This document shows, piece after piece, positions 54,790-63,552 of a stretch of 64,000 nucleotides of DNA. The notes under the pieces are model-generated. The model was not told the origin of the DNA, ran no database searches, and was given only the letters and a program-made list of their open reading frames with translations. The translations under genes were made by a program, and so were the position numbers. The stretch is from assembly GCF_049331405.1 (NCBI RefSeq), contig NZ_CP186274.1, positions 2,604,001-2,668,000 of the forward strand, given 5' to 3'. Each line of letters opens with the position of its first letter. The stretch's first letter is position 1. This DNA is from PoT sp049331405 (lineage in GTDB: Bacteria; Planctomycetota; Planctomycetia; Isosphaerales; Isosphaeraceae).

Positions 54790-55259
54790 GTCTCGACCCT
54801 CGTTTTACCGGGCGGCACCGCTCGATTCGACCTCGGTGCGCGCCCGCGGATTGTTCTCAAATCGAGCTGCCACGTTCTCATTTCGAGGCGCCCGAGCAAA
54901 GGGCTTGCCCCCGACTCGGATGTCGATCCGTGGAATTCCTCGGGCTTAGTCTCCGCATTTCCTCGCGATCCAGGCTTTTGCGAAGCAAACCGACAAGCTC
55001 GACCGTTGCAAGCTGGGGAAAAGGCTCGAGACTCCGATCGCACCCGATGCGCCGATGGTCCGCTTTATGCTTTGGCTAGGAAGTGGCGGGATTAGACCGA
55101 AAGCTCGATCCCGTTTCGGCGTACTAAAAACAACGATTCCGGGAAGCTGTCCGGCTGCGTGCTAAGATTAGGACAATGCAGCTTGTGTGGCTTCTTGAGT
55201 AGGGCGGATCGGGGAAGGGACTCTCGGATCTCGCCCGACGCTGATCCAAGGTTCAAGTC
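54790..55259. other. Divergent intergenic region, no gene seen
   Basis: About 470 bases between the decarboxylase-like gene and the second chemosensory cluster. Presumably contains the cluster promoter, but the best -10 candidate (TAAGAT near 55162) lacks a good -35. Nothing else recognised. Confidence 0.4.
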
Positions 55260-55754
55260 GTGCAGCAACCCGGTCGAGATATCCTGATCTTCGAAGTCGG
55301 CGGGCGACGCTTCGGCCTGCCGGCGGCCAACGTGCGGGAACTGGTGCGTGCCGTCGCCTTGATCTCCCTGCCGGGGGGCCCGGCCAACGTCGAGGGGGTC
55401 TTCGATTTCCGGGGGAGCGTGATCCCGGTCCTGGACATCCGCCAGCGTCTCGGGATTCCGGCCAAGCCGATCGGGCTCGGGGATCAAATCATCATCGGCG
55501 AGGCCCGACGCCGGCTCGTCGCCATCAGAGTCGACCGCGCGCTGCAGCTCGTCGGGGCGGGGGCCTCGGCGACGAACGGCGACGCGAACGGCTCCGACCA
55601 TCAGAACTCGCAAGGCTCGGCCGAACGCATCACGAAGCTCGACGAAGGGCTCGCTCCGATCCTCGACCTCGCCTATCTCTTCAACGAGAGTGAAGCGGAT
55701 TCACTCAGCCACTATCTGCCGAAGTCCTGGGCCGACTCGGAGGGAGCCCGATGA
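55260..55754 (+). CDS. cheW: CheW-like coupling protein, cluster 2 (first)
   Basis: 164 residues from a GTG. A single CheW domain (DILIFEVGGRRFGLPAANVR at the start; FRGSVIPVLDIRQRLG in the middle). An insertion rich in Gly, Asn, Ser and Asp lies near residue 105. It couples the receptor to CheA. Its stop overlaps the start of the next gene (ATGA). First gene of the second cluster. Confidence 0.92.
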   Translation: MQQPGRDILIFEVGGRRFGLPAANVRELVRAVALISLPGGPANVEGVFDFRGSVIPVLDIRQRLGIPAKPIGLGDQIIIGEARRRLVAIRVDRALQLVGAGASATNGDANGSDHQNSQGSAERITKLDEGLAPILDLAYLFNESEADSLSHYLPKSWADSEGAR

Positions 55755-57268
55755 ACACGTCATGGTCGGACCCCGACTTCGACCTCGTGGTCAGGGTCGT
55801 GAGCAACCATGCCGGCCTGGATTTCATGCCCGAGCGTCGCGCGAGCGTCGAGGTCGGCATCCGCCGCTCGATGGCGCGGGCCCGGATCGAGAAACTGTCG
55901 GAATACTCCCGCCGCATCGCGAGAGACGGCGGCCTCCTCAGGGACCTGATGGATGAGTTGACGGTCGGGGAGACTTACTTCTTCCGCGAGCCCTCCCACT
56001 TCCAGTTCATTCGCGAGGTCTTGATCCCGGAGCTGCGTCGGCCGGCGAACCTCGAGAAGAAGTTCCGGATCTGGAGCGCGGCCTGTTCTTCGGGGGAAGA
56101 GCCGTACTCCCTGGCGATGCTGTTCGAAGAGGAACAGATGGCCGACCGACTCTTCCTGATGGCGACCGACCTCTCCTCGGCGGCCCTCGAGAAGGCGAAG
56201 CGTGCGACCTACGGCGACTGGTCCTTCCGGGGCGAGTCCGGCCAGCTGGCCAGGCGCCACATGGGGCGGTCCGATAAGAACTACGTGGTCCTCGAGTCCA
56301 TCCGTCGCCGGGTGAATTTCTCCCACCTGAACCTCGCGAGCACGTCGTACCCGTCGCTCGTGGGGGGCCCCTGGGAGATGGACCTCATCTTCTGCCGGAA
56401 CGTGCTGATCTACTTCGACCGCAAGACGGTGCGAGAGGTCGCGAACCGGATGTACGACTCCCTCGCCCCCGGGGGATGGCTGATCACCGCGTCTTGCGAC
56501 CCGACGCTGTCCGAACTGGCCCCCTTCGAGGCCGTCGTCACCAGCTACGGCGTCTTCTACCACCGCAGGGCCACGCCGGCGATGGTCCTGCCGAGCTTCG
56601 GCGGCGTCCAAACCTCGGCGATCAATATCGCGCTCGCGACTCGACCTTTCTCGCCGACACCCGTCCCGACCGCGAATGCCGAGCACCGCCGGCCATCGCC
56701 CGCATCGGAACTTGTCAACGCGGCCGGGGGGAACGTGGCGAAGTCGAAGGCGGAGCAGGACCGAGAGCGGCTCCTCGTCAAGGCCCGGGACGAGCTCGAT
56801 CGGGGGAACTACGAGAGGGTGATCTCCCTCGTCGGCCCGCACCGGGACGACGCCGGGGCCTGCGCCTTGCACGTGCGGGCATTGGCCAACATCGACGTGA
56901 AGCGGGCCGAGCAGGTCTGCGCCGAGAGCCAGGCGAAGCATCCTCTCTCGAGCGAGCTGAGCTACCTGCGATCGGTCCTGCTCGCGGACCTCGGCCGGAT
57001 CGAGGACGCCTGTGCGGCGGCGAAGAAGACATTGTATCTGGATCGGACGCTAGCAATCGTGCATTTCTTCATGGGAGGGCTCCTGAAGCGGCGGGGGGAT
57101 CGCGAAGGGGCCCGACGCGCCTATCGCAATGCCCATGAGCTGTGCTCGGGCCGTCCCAGCCAGGAGGAAGTCCCTTTATCCGACGGCGAACTTGCGGGTG
57201 CCCTCGCCGAGGCGGCCCGCTTGCAGATGGAGCGGCTCGCCTTGTCTCCTGAGCCGGAGGTCCCATGA
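55751..57268 (+). CDS. cheR: CheR-type methyltransferase with C-terminal TPR, cluster 2
   Basis: 505 residues, coupled by ATGA overlaps on both sides. N-terminal CheR helices, then the SAM-binding domain: VGETYFFREPSHFQF, WSAACSSGEEPYSLAM, ATDLSSAALEKAKRATYG and LIFCRNVLIYFD. After a linker (about 280-330) the C-terminal 170 residues form TPR-like helices (ARDELDRGNYERVISL; YLRSVLLADLGRIEDACAAA; HFFMGGLLKRRGDREGARRA). It methylates receptor glutamates. Its TPR tail likens it to WspC and to the CheR of cluster 1, but the two are only distantly similar. Confidence 0.93.
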   Translation: MNTSWSDPDFDLVVRVVSNHAGLDFMPERRASVEVGIRRSMARARIEKLSEYSRRIARDGGLLRDLMDELTVGETYFFREPSHFQFIREVLIPELRRPANLEKKFRIWSAACSSGEEPYSLAMLFEEEQMADRLFLMATDLSSAALEKAKRATYGDWSFRGESGQLARRHMGRSDKNYVVLESIRRRVNFSHLNLASTSYPSLVGGPWEMDLIFCRNVLIYFDRKTVREVANRMYDSLAPGGWLITASCDPTLSELAPFEAVVTSYGVFYHRRATPAMVLPSFGGVQTSAINIALATRPFSPTPVPTANAEHRRPSPASELVNAAGGNVAKSKAEQDRERLLVKARDELDRGNYERVISLVGPHRDDAGACALHVRALANIDVKRAEQVCAESQAKHPLSSELSYLRSVLLADLGRIEDACAAAKKTLYLDRTLAIVHFFMGGLLKRRGDREGARRAYRNAHELCSGRPSQEEVPLSDGELAGALAEAARLQMERLALSPEPEVP

Positions 57269-57891
57269 GCCCGGGGTCGAGTCGAACGAGCGGGAAGGTC
57301 GCGGAAATCTCGCCCGGGGAAGGGTCGGTCCCGGGCGTGGCGGGCTTCGACGAACCCGAGAACTTCAGCGCCGAGAAGGTGAAGGCGATCCTCGAAGGCC
57401 GGGCCCGCGTCCTCGCGACCGTCCCTCCGAAGGCCCCCCTCGCCTCCGAGGTCCTGAACCTCGCGGTCTTCGAGCTGGCGGGGGAGCGCTACGCCCTCGA
57501 GACCCGCTTCGTCAGGCGGATCGGCCGGCTCGGTCACTACACGCCCGTGCCGGGTGCGCCGAGCCTCCTGCTCGGCGTGTTCAACTCCGGGGGCGAGATC
57601 ATCCCGCTGATCGACCTGGCCGTGCTCTTCGGGGTCGGCGGTGACGGCCCGACCTCATCGAGCCTGCTCGTCGTCCTGGGCGAGGATCACGAGGAGTTCG
57701 GCCTGCTCGTCGACAAAACCGACGAGGTCCTCGTGATCCGGCTCGAAGAGATCCTCCCGCCGACGGCCGTCGGCGAGACCGAGGGCCGATCCCTGATCCG
57801 AGGCGTGACCGAGGATGCCCTCATCGTCATCGACGGCGAGCAACTCCTGGCCGACCCGAGACTCATGATCGACCAGGGGCTCGACGCCTGA
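57265..57891 (+). CDS. cheW: CheW-like coupling protein, cluster 2 (second)
   Basis: 208 residues. About 75 residues of low-complexity leader precede a CheW domain (LNLAVFELAGERYALETRFV; GVFNSGGEIIPLIDLAVLFG). The second CheW after CheR recalls the WspD position, but the cysteine-rich leader typical of WspD is absent. Starts with an ATGA overlap. The MCP gene begins 151 bases after its stop. Confidence 0.9.
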   Translation: MSPGSSRTSGKVAEISPGEGSVPGVAGFDEPENFSAEKVKAILEGRARVLATVPPKAPLASEVLNLAVFELAGERYALETRFVRRIGRLGHYTPVPGAPSLLLGVFNSGGEIIPLIDLAVLFGVGGDGPTSSSLLVVLGEDHEEFGLLVDKTDEVLVIRLEEILPPTAVGETEGRSLIRGVTEDALIVIDGEQLLADPRLMIDQGLDA

Positions 57892-58042
57892 TCGGCTGAC
57901 CGACGCGGGCAACAACCGGCGCCTGCCCCCGGCCTCCCTGCGAATTGCCTTCCTCGAGCTCGTATCCAGATCCGAACGATCCTCCATCCTTCTCGAACAC
58001 TGACGCGACCGAACATCACTCGTCATCGCTAGCGAGACATCC

Positions 58043-59683
58043 ATGAGAATCCGTTGGAAGCTCCTGATCGGCTTCGGAGTCACCGTCCTCTTGATGATCG
58101 CGATCGGCTGGGTGTCGTACAACGGTACGTACAGGCTCATCGATACGAGCCATCGGATCACGCGTGCCCACGAGATCCTCCAGGGGATCGAATCCGTCCT
58201 CTCCGCGATCAAGGACGCCGAGACCGGCCAGCGTGGCTACCTGTTGACGGAGAAAGCCGAGTACCTCGAGCCCTATAGCAACGGGATCAATCAGAACGAC
58301 CAGGCCATCGCAACCCTCAAGAGGCTGACCAGCGGCGAGAAGGAACAGGCCTCTCGGATCGAGAATCTCGAGGACTTCACCAAGCAGAAGTTCTCCGAGT
58401 TGGCGAAGACGATCGAGCTCACCAAGGCCGGCAAGAAGCCCGAGGCCCTGGAGCTAGTGAAGTCGGACCAGGGCAAGCAATTCATGGACGAGATCCGCAA
58501 GATCGTGGACCAGATGAGGTCGGATGAGCGCACGATCCTCAAGGAACGCGACCTGGAAGCCACGGCCACGGCGAGCTTCACGACGCTTTGCATCGTGTTC
58601 GGGACCATCGCCGCGCTCGTCGTGACGAGCATCACCGGCTTAGTCGTCGCCCGCAGCATCACCAAACCGCTGCATGCCCTGGTCAGCGCCGCGGCGAGGA
58701 TCGGGCAGGGTGACCTGCAGTCGGCCATCAACGTCCGCTCGCGTGACGAGGTGGGCGACCTCGCCGAGGCCATCCGCAAGATGACCGGCGACCTGCGGTC
58801 GAGCATGGTCAACGTCGAGGTCGAGAAGGCCAGCCGCGAACGCGTCGAGAACCTGCTCGGCTCGATCCGAGAGGCCGTCGCCCGCCTGACCTCGGCCACG
58901 ACCGAGATCCTCGCGAGCACCAGCCAGCAGGCCTCGGGAGCCCAGGAGCAGGCGGCGGCGATCACCGAGACGGTCTCCACCGTCGACGAGATCACCCAGA
59001 CGGCCGCCCAGGCCGCCGAGCGGGCCAAGGGGGTCGGCGACTCGGTCCAGCGCACGATCCAGATCGGCAAGGCCGGGCGAGACGCCGTCGAGTCGTCGAT
59101 CACGGCCATGAATCAACTCAAAGAACGGGTTGAATCCACGGCCGAGAACATCCTGATGCTGGCCGAGCAGGCCCAGGCGATCGGCGAGATCATCAGCACG
59201 GTCAACGACATCGCCGACCAGACCAATATCCTGGCCCTCAACGCCGCCATCGAGGCCTCCCGGGCGGGCGAGCACGGCAAGGGGTTCGCCGTCGTTGCGG
59301 GTGAGGTCAAGGCCCTCGCGGACCAGTCGAAGCGGGCGACCCAGCAGGTCCGCCAGATCCTCGGAGAGATCCAGAAGGCCACGAACACCGCCGTGCTCTC
59401 GACCGAGGAGGTCACCAAGGGCGTGGCGTCGGCGATCAAGATGGGTGCCGAGTCGGGCGTGACGATCAACTCGCTGGCCGACACGCTGACCGACGTCTCG
59501 CAGGCCTCCGCCCAGATCGTCGCATCGGCGGGTCAGCAGGCCACGGGTATGTCTCAGATCAACCTCGCTATGAAAAATCTCGATCAAGTCGCACGTCAAT
59601 ATCTGGTGGCGACGCGTCAGGTCGAGCAAGCGGCACAGAACTTGAACTCTCTCGGCACGCAACTCGCCGGGCTGACTCGATAA
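58043..59683 (+). CDS. Methyl-accepting chemotaxis protein with CHASE3 sensor, cluster 2
   Basis: 546 residues. First membrane helix (LLIGFGVTVLLMIAIGWVSY), then a periplasmic helical CHASE3 domain (ILQGIESVLSAIKDAETGQR and the following GYLL), second membrane helix (LCIVFGTIAALVVTSITGLV), HAMP, and the signalling coiled coil with tip DIADQTNILALNAAIEASRA, AGEHGKGFAVVAGEVKALAD. CHASE3 often senses small molecules or mechanical state; the ligand is unknown. It precedes cheA by 19 bases. No pentapeptide for CheR tethering is seen. Confidence 0.94.
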   Translation: MRIRWKLLIGFGVTVLLMIAIGWVSYNGTYRLIDTSHRITRAHEILQGIESVLSAIKDAETGQRGYLLTEKAEYLEPYSNGINQNDQAIATLKRLTSGEKEQASRIENLEDFTKQKFSELAKTIELTKAGKKPEALELVKSDQGKQFMDEIRKIVDQMRSDERTILKERDLEATATASFTTLCIVFGTIAALVVTSITGLVVARSITKPLHALVSAAARIGQGDLQSAINVRSRDEVGDLAEAIRKMTGDLRSSMVNVEVEKASRERVENLLGSIREAVARLTSATTEILASTSQQASGAQEQAAAITETVSTVDEITQTAAQAAERAKGVGDSVQRTIQIGKAGRDAVESSITAMNQLKERVESTAENILMLAEQAQAIGEIISTVNDIADQTNILALNAAIEASRAGEHGKGFAVVAGEVKALADQSKRATQQVRQILGEIQKATNTAVLSTEEVTKGVASAIKMGAESGVTINSLADTLTDVSQASAQIVASAGQQATGMSQINLAMKNLDQVARQYLVATRQVEQAAQNLNSLGTQLAGLTR

Positions 59684-59702
59684 CGCAGATAGGCGGCGCA
59701 CC

Positions 59703-62096
59703 ATGGACCGTGGCAAGTTGATCGAACGGTTGATGGCGACCTATCTCGGGGAGCTCGTCGACCACGTCCGCTCGCTCAATGAAGGCCTGCTCGCGCTGGA
59801 GAAGGACCCGTCGCCTGCCGACCGGACCGAGCGTTTCCATTCGCTCTTCCGGGCAGTCCATAGCCTGAAAGGGGCCTCGCGCTCGGTCGGCGTGATCGTG
59901 ATCGAGCAATCTTGCCATTGGCTCGAAGAACTCCTGGCCGCGGCCAGGGACGGTCGCCTGAACCCGGGCGACGACGTCTACTCGGTCCTCTTCGCCTCGG
60001 TCGACGCCATCGAAGAAGCGGGGATGCGGCTCCGCGAGCAGCGAGACCTCACCGAATCGCCGCTCGCAGAGCTCCTCCCCAAGCTCGAGGCCCTTGCCGT
60101 CAACCTGGCCGAAGGGGAAGCCGACCCCCAGGCTTGGGCAAGCACGGCGCCCAGCAAACCTCCCATCGAAGCCCCGCGCCCGAAGGCCCCCGAGCCGGGG
60201 CCTGCTCCGATGCCAGCTCCAGAGCCCGTGGCTCAGGCCCCGGCCAGCAAAACCGCCCCGGTCGTCGCCGAGGAGTCCGCCGCAGAGCCCGCCTCCTCAT
60301 CGGCCTCGAGCTCGTCATCCTCCTCGGCGGCCGACGCCGATCGATCGCTCAACTCCTCATTCGTGAGGCTCCCCGCCGAGAAGCTGGACGTGATGCTCGC
60401 CAGGAGCGGCGAGTTGCACGTGGCGCGTCGGCGGGTCGAGTCTCATTACGACGACCTGGCCGACCTCCGCGACTCGTTCCGCCAGTGGATGAACGAGTGG
60501 CAATCGGCCGTCAAACCCCTGCGCAAGACGCTCGCCAGGGGAACCGACAAGTCCGACCACGCGTACCTGCCGGTGCGGACCTTGCAGGCCTTCGTGAGGG
60601 CCGGGGATCACCTCGCCCAGTTCGAGAAGCAACTGGAGTCGCTCGGCTCGAAGATGGCCGGGGACCGCCGCCATCTGGCCCAAGCCGCCGGGCAGCTCGA
60701 TGAGGAAGTGCGCCGGGTCCGCATGCTCCCGTTCAGCGATGCCTGCCAGGGGCTTGACCGCACGGTCCGCGACCTCGCCCGGGTCGCGGGCAAGGAAGTG
60801 CGGCTCGTCATCGAAGGGGGGCAGGTCGAGCTCGACCGCTCCGTGCTCGAATGGCTGAGGGATCCGCTCCTCCACCTCGTCAGGAACGCGGTCGACCACG
60901 GCATCGAGCCCCCCGAGAGGCGCCGGATGGCCGGGAAGCCGGCCAAGGGGCTGCTCACGGTGAAGGCCTCGCTGCGTGGCGACCTCGTCGAGGTCGTCGT
61001 CTCCGACGACGGCGAGGGGATCGACCACGAGTCGCTGCGTGAGGCGGCCCGACGTCGGGGGATCCCCGAGCCGGCCGACACCCGAGACCTCACCGAGCTG
61101 ATCTTCAAGCCGGGGTTCTCGACCTCGACGATCATCACGAACATCTCGGGCCGAGGGGTCGGGCTCGACGTGGTGAAGAACCGCCTCGAGGCGCTCCACG
61201 GCTCGGTCGAGATGTCGTCGGAGCCGGGGAAGGGGACGCGGTTCACGCTGACGGTCCCGCTCACGCTGACGACCCTGCGAGCTCTGCTCGTGCAGGCGGG
61301 GGGGCATACCTTCGCCCTGGCGAGCGCCAACGTCCATCGGCTCGTGCGGATCGACTGGTCGCACCTGCGGACGGTCGAGGGGCGGCCGATGTTGATTTTG
61401 GGAGGCCCCCCCGTGCCGGTGGCTCCGCTCTCGGCGGTCCTGGGGATGCCGCAGCAGGAGTCGCAGCTTAAGGGGAAGCTCCCCGCGATCATCGTCACCT
61501 GGCGCGACCGCAAGATCGCCCTCGTGGTCGACGAGTTGATCGCCGAGCAGGAGGTGATCGTCAAGAGCCTGGGCGATCGCATCAGGCGGGTCCGGCTCGT
61601 CTCGGGCGCGACGATTCTCTCTTCGGGGCGGATCGCGTTGGTGCTGAACACGTCGGGCCTGGTGCGCGGGGGCATGACCCGCCGAGTGGCCTTGCCGACG
61701 GTGGCACCCACTCCGACCCCGGATGCCGCCATGCGAAAGCGCCTGATCGTCGTCGACGACTCGGTCACGACCCGGACCCTCGAGAAGAGCATCCTCGAGG
61801 CGGCCGGCTACGACGTCTCCACGGCCGTGGACGGCGAGGCCGGCTGGGAACTCCTGCAGGAGCAGGGGGCCGACCTGCTCATCTCCGATATCGAGATGCC
61901 GAGGCTCGACGGGTTCTCGCTCACGGCGAAGATCCGGGCCTCGCAGCGGTTCGAAGCCCTGCCCGTGATCCTGATCAGCTCACGCTCGAGCGACCAGGAT
62001 AAGGCCAGGGGGGTCGAGGTCGGTGCCGATGCGTACATCGTGAAGGGGGCATTCGACCAGAACGACCTCGTCGCCACGGTCCAGCAATTGCTCTGA
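59703..62096 (+). CDS. cheA: Hybrid CheA histidine kinase with C-terminal receiver, cluster 2
   Basis: 797 residues. Hpt domain with His53 (FRAVHSLKGASRSVG), a linker of Pro/Ala/Glu and a long Ser run (near 195-205), dimerisation helices, HATPase (HLVRNAVDHGIEPPERRR; VVSDDGEGID; NISGRGVGLDVVKN), a CheW-like domain, and a receiver at the end (IVVDDSVTTRTLEK; ISDIEMPRLDG; YIVKGAF). All phosphotransfer residues are present. It is the paralogue of the kinase in cluster 1 with the same domain order. It can phosphorylate its own receiver or CheB; no PP2C or GGDEF regulator follows. Confidence 0.95.
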   Translation: MDRGKLIERLMATYLGELVDHVRSLNEGLLALEKDPSPADRTERFHSLFRAVHSLKGASRSVGVIVIEQSCHWLEELLAAARDGRLNPGDDVYSVLFASVDAIEEAGMRLREQRDLTESPLAELLPKLEALAVNLAEGEADPQAWASTAPSKPPIEAPRPKAPEPGPAPMPAPEPVAQAPASKTAPVVAEESAAEPASSSASSSSSSSAADADRSLNSSFVRLPAEKLDVMLARSGELHVARRRVESHYDDLADLRDSFRQWMNEWQSAVKPLRKTLARGTDKSDHAYLPVRTLQAFVRAGDHLAQFEKQLESLGSKMAGDRRHLAQAAGQLDEEVRRVRMLPFSDACQGLDRTVRDLARVAGKEVRLVIEGGQVELDRSVLEWLRDPLLHLVRNAVDHGIEPPERRRMAGKPAKGLLTVKASLRGDLVEVVVSDDGEGIDHESLREAARRRGIPEPADTRDLTELIFKPGFSTSTIITNISGRGVGLDVVKNRLEALHGSVEMSSEPGKGTRFTLTVPLTLTTLRALLVQAGGHTFALASANVHRLVRIDWSHLRTVEGRPMLILGGPPVPVAPLSAVLGMPQQESQLKGKLPAIIVTWRDRKIALVVDELIAEQEVIVKSLGDRIRRVRLVSGATILSSGRIALVLNTSGLVRGGMTRRVALPTVAPTPTPDAAMRKRLIVVDDSVTTRTLEKSILEAAGYDVSTAVDGEAGWELLQEQGADLLISDIEMPRLDGFSLTAKIRASQRFEALPVILISSRSSDQDKARGVEVGADAYIVKGAFDQNDLVATVQQLL

Positions 62097-62442
62097 TCGA
62101 TGCCTCTGCGGGCGATGCCGCGTGAACATCCGCAGATTGAAAGGAGATTATTCAGGAAGTGGGGTCATGACCCTGGCAGATCCCCCGAGGTGACTTATGA
62201 TGGGATGAGGGTCAGGTCGAAGTCCCGCGGCGACATCTGTCGTCGCGGCCCCGGGAGTTCCGGGGATAGACGCATCGTCATAGCCCATGTCCGACATGGG
62301 TTTGCTTGCCCTTGATCGTCGCCGAAACTTTTGGGCCGATTCCTTGGCCGCGGGTCGCTGCGACCGAACGGTCGGCCCGGCCACCCGCATGATGCCAACC
62401 CGGCGCGGGTCGTGCCTGGGTCCTCGTAGAAGGGATGAGCGA
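62097..62442. promoter_or_regulatory. cheA-cheB gap with a 17-bp palindrome at 62284-62300
   Basis: 346 bases separate cheA and cheB, in contrast to the tight spacing earlier in the cluster. CCCATGTC-C-GACATGGG (62284-62300) is a perfect palindrome with one central base. It could be an operator for cheB, or part of a small upstream frame; no convincing gene is present. Confidence 0.45.
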
Positions 62443-63510
62443 GTGATTCGCGTGCTCGTGGTCGACGACTCACCGACGGTCCGAACGCTGCTCATGCAGG
62501 TCCTGGGCGGCGACCCCGAGATCCAGGTCGTCGGCGAGGCGAAGGACGGCCTCGAGGCGATCCAACTCACCGAGTCGCTCAAGCCAGACCTGGTGACGAT
62601 GGATATCTTCATGCCCAACATGGATGGGCTTGAAGCGACCAAGGAGATCATGTTCCGTTTCCCGACGCCGATCATCCTCGTCACGTCGAGCCAGAGGGCC
62701 CGCGAGGTCGAGTCGTCCTTGGCATCGCTGGGCAACGGGGCCCTCGACATCATCGAGAAGCCCATCGGCCCCTTCGCCCCCAAGTTCCAGGACTCGTCCA
62801 CGCGCCTGATCGCGACCGTCAAAGCGATGTCCAAGGTCAAGGTGATCCGGCACTGGCGCAATCCGAATGCTGCGCCGCCATTGAAGCCGGCCGACGCCCG
62901 GTCCTCCCTCAAGTCCGGCGACTTCCAGACTTCGAGGAGCGTCCGCCCCAAGATCCTGGCGATCGCCGCGTCGACGGGGGGCCCGGCGGCGCTCCAGGCC
63001 TTGCTCTCGCAGCTCCCGCAAGAGTTCCCGCTGCCGGTGCTCATCGTCCAGCACATCACCCAGGGGTTCACCGAGGGATTGGCCTCCTGGCTGGGGACCT
63101 CGTCCAGGCTCGAGGTGAAGGTCGGGAAGCAGGGCGAGGCCCTGATGCCGGGGCGAGTCTACGTGGCGCCGGACAACCTCCACATGGGGGTGACGGAGCT
63201 GGGGAGCATCTCCCTCTCCAGTATCGACGCCATCCGGGGCTTCAGGCCCTCCGGCACCTTCCTATTCGAATCCGTGGCGAGGGCCTTCGGGCCCGCCACC
63301 CTCGCCGTGATCCTGACCGGGATGGGGGAGGACGGCCTCACGGGGCTGCACGCCGTCCGCAGGTCGGGCGGGCGGATCATCGCCCAGGATCAATCCACCT
63401 CGGTCATCTTCGGCATGCCGGGCGCGGCGGTCGCCGCGGGCATCGTGGACGTGGTCTTGCCCCTCGGCGACATCGCGGGCAAGATCATCAGCCTCGTCCC
63501 AATGACGTGA
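62443..63510 (+). CDS. cheB: Chemotaxis response regulator methylesterase, cluster 2
   Basis: 355 residues from GTG 62443 (AGGGA 8 bases upstream); the in-frame ATG at 62287 would add 52 residues unlike any CheB. The receiver is standard (VIRVLVVDDSPTVRTLLMQV; TMDIFMPNMDG), followed by a linker and the esterase with catalytic Ser in AASTGGPAAL, His in VLIVQHITQG and Asp in LTGMGEDGLTGL. It demethylates or deamidates receptors. Unlike the WspF-type CheB of cluster 1 it keeps the Asp-Asp acidic pair. Last recognisable gene of the cluster. Confidence 0.95.
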   Translation: MIRVLVVDDSPTVRTLLMQVLGGDPEIQVVGEAKDGLEAIQLTESLKPDLVTMDIFMPNMDGLEATKEIMFRFPTPIILVTSSQRAREVESSLASLGNGALDIIEKPIGPFAPKFQDSSTRLIATVKAMSKVKVIRHWRNPNAAPPLKPADARSSLKSGDFQTSRSVRPKILAIAASTGGPAALQALLSQLPQEFPLPVLIVQHITQGFTEGLASWLGTSSRLEVKVGKQGEALMPGRVYVAPDNLHMGVTELGSISLSSIDAIRGFRPSGTFLFESVARAFGPATLAVILTGMGEDGLTGLHAVRRSGGRIIAQDQSTSVIFGMPGAAVAAGIVDVVLPLGDIAGKIISLVPMT

Positions 63511-63552
63511 ACGCGTTTTGAATCCACGCAATTTCACGCTTCCTGAAATCGA

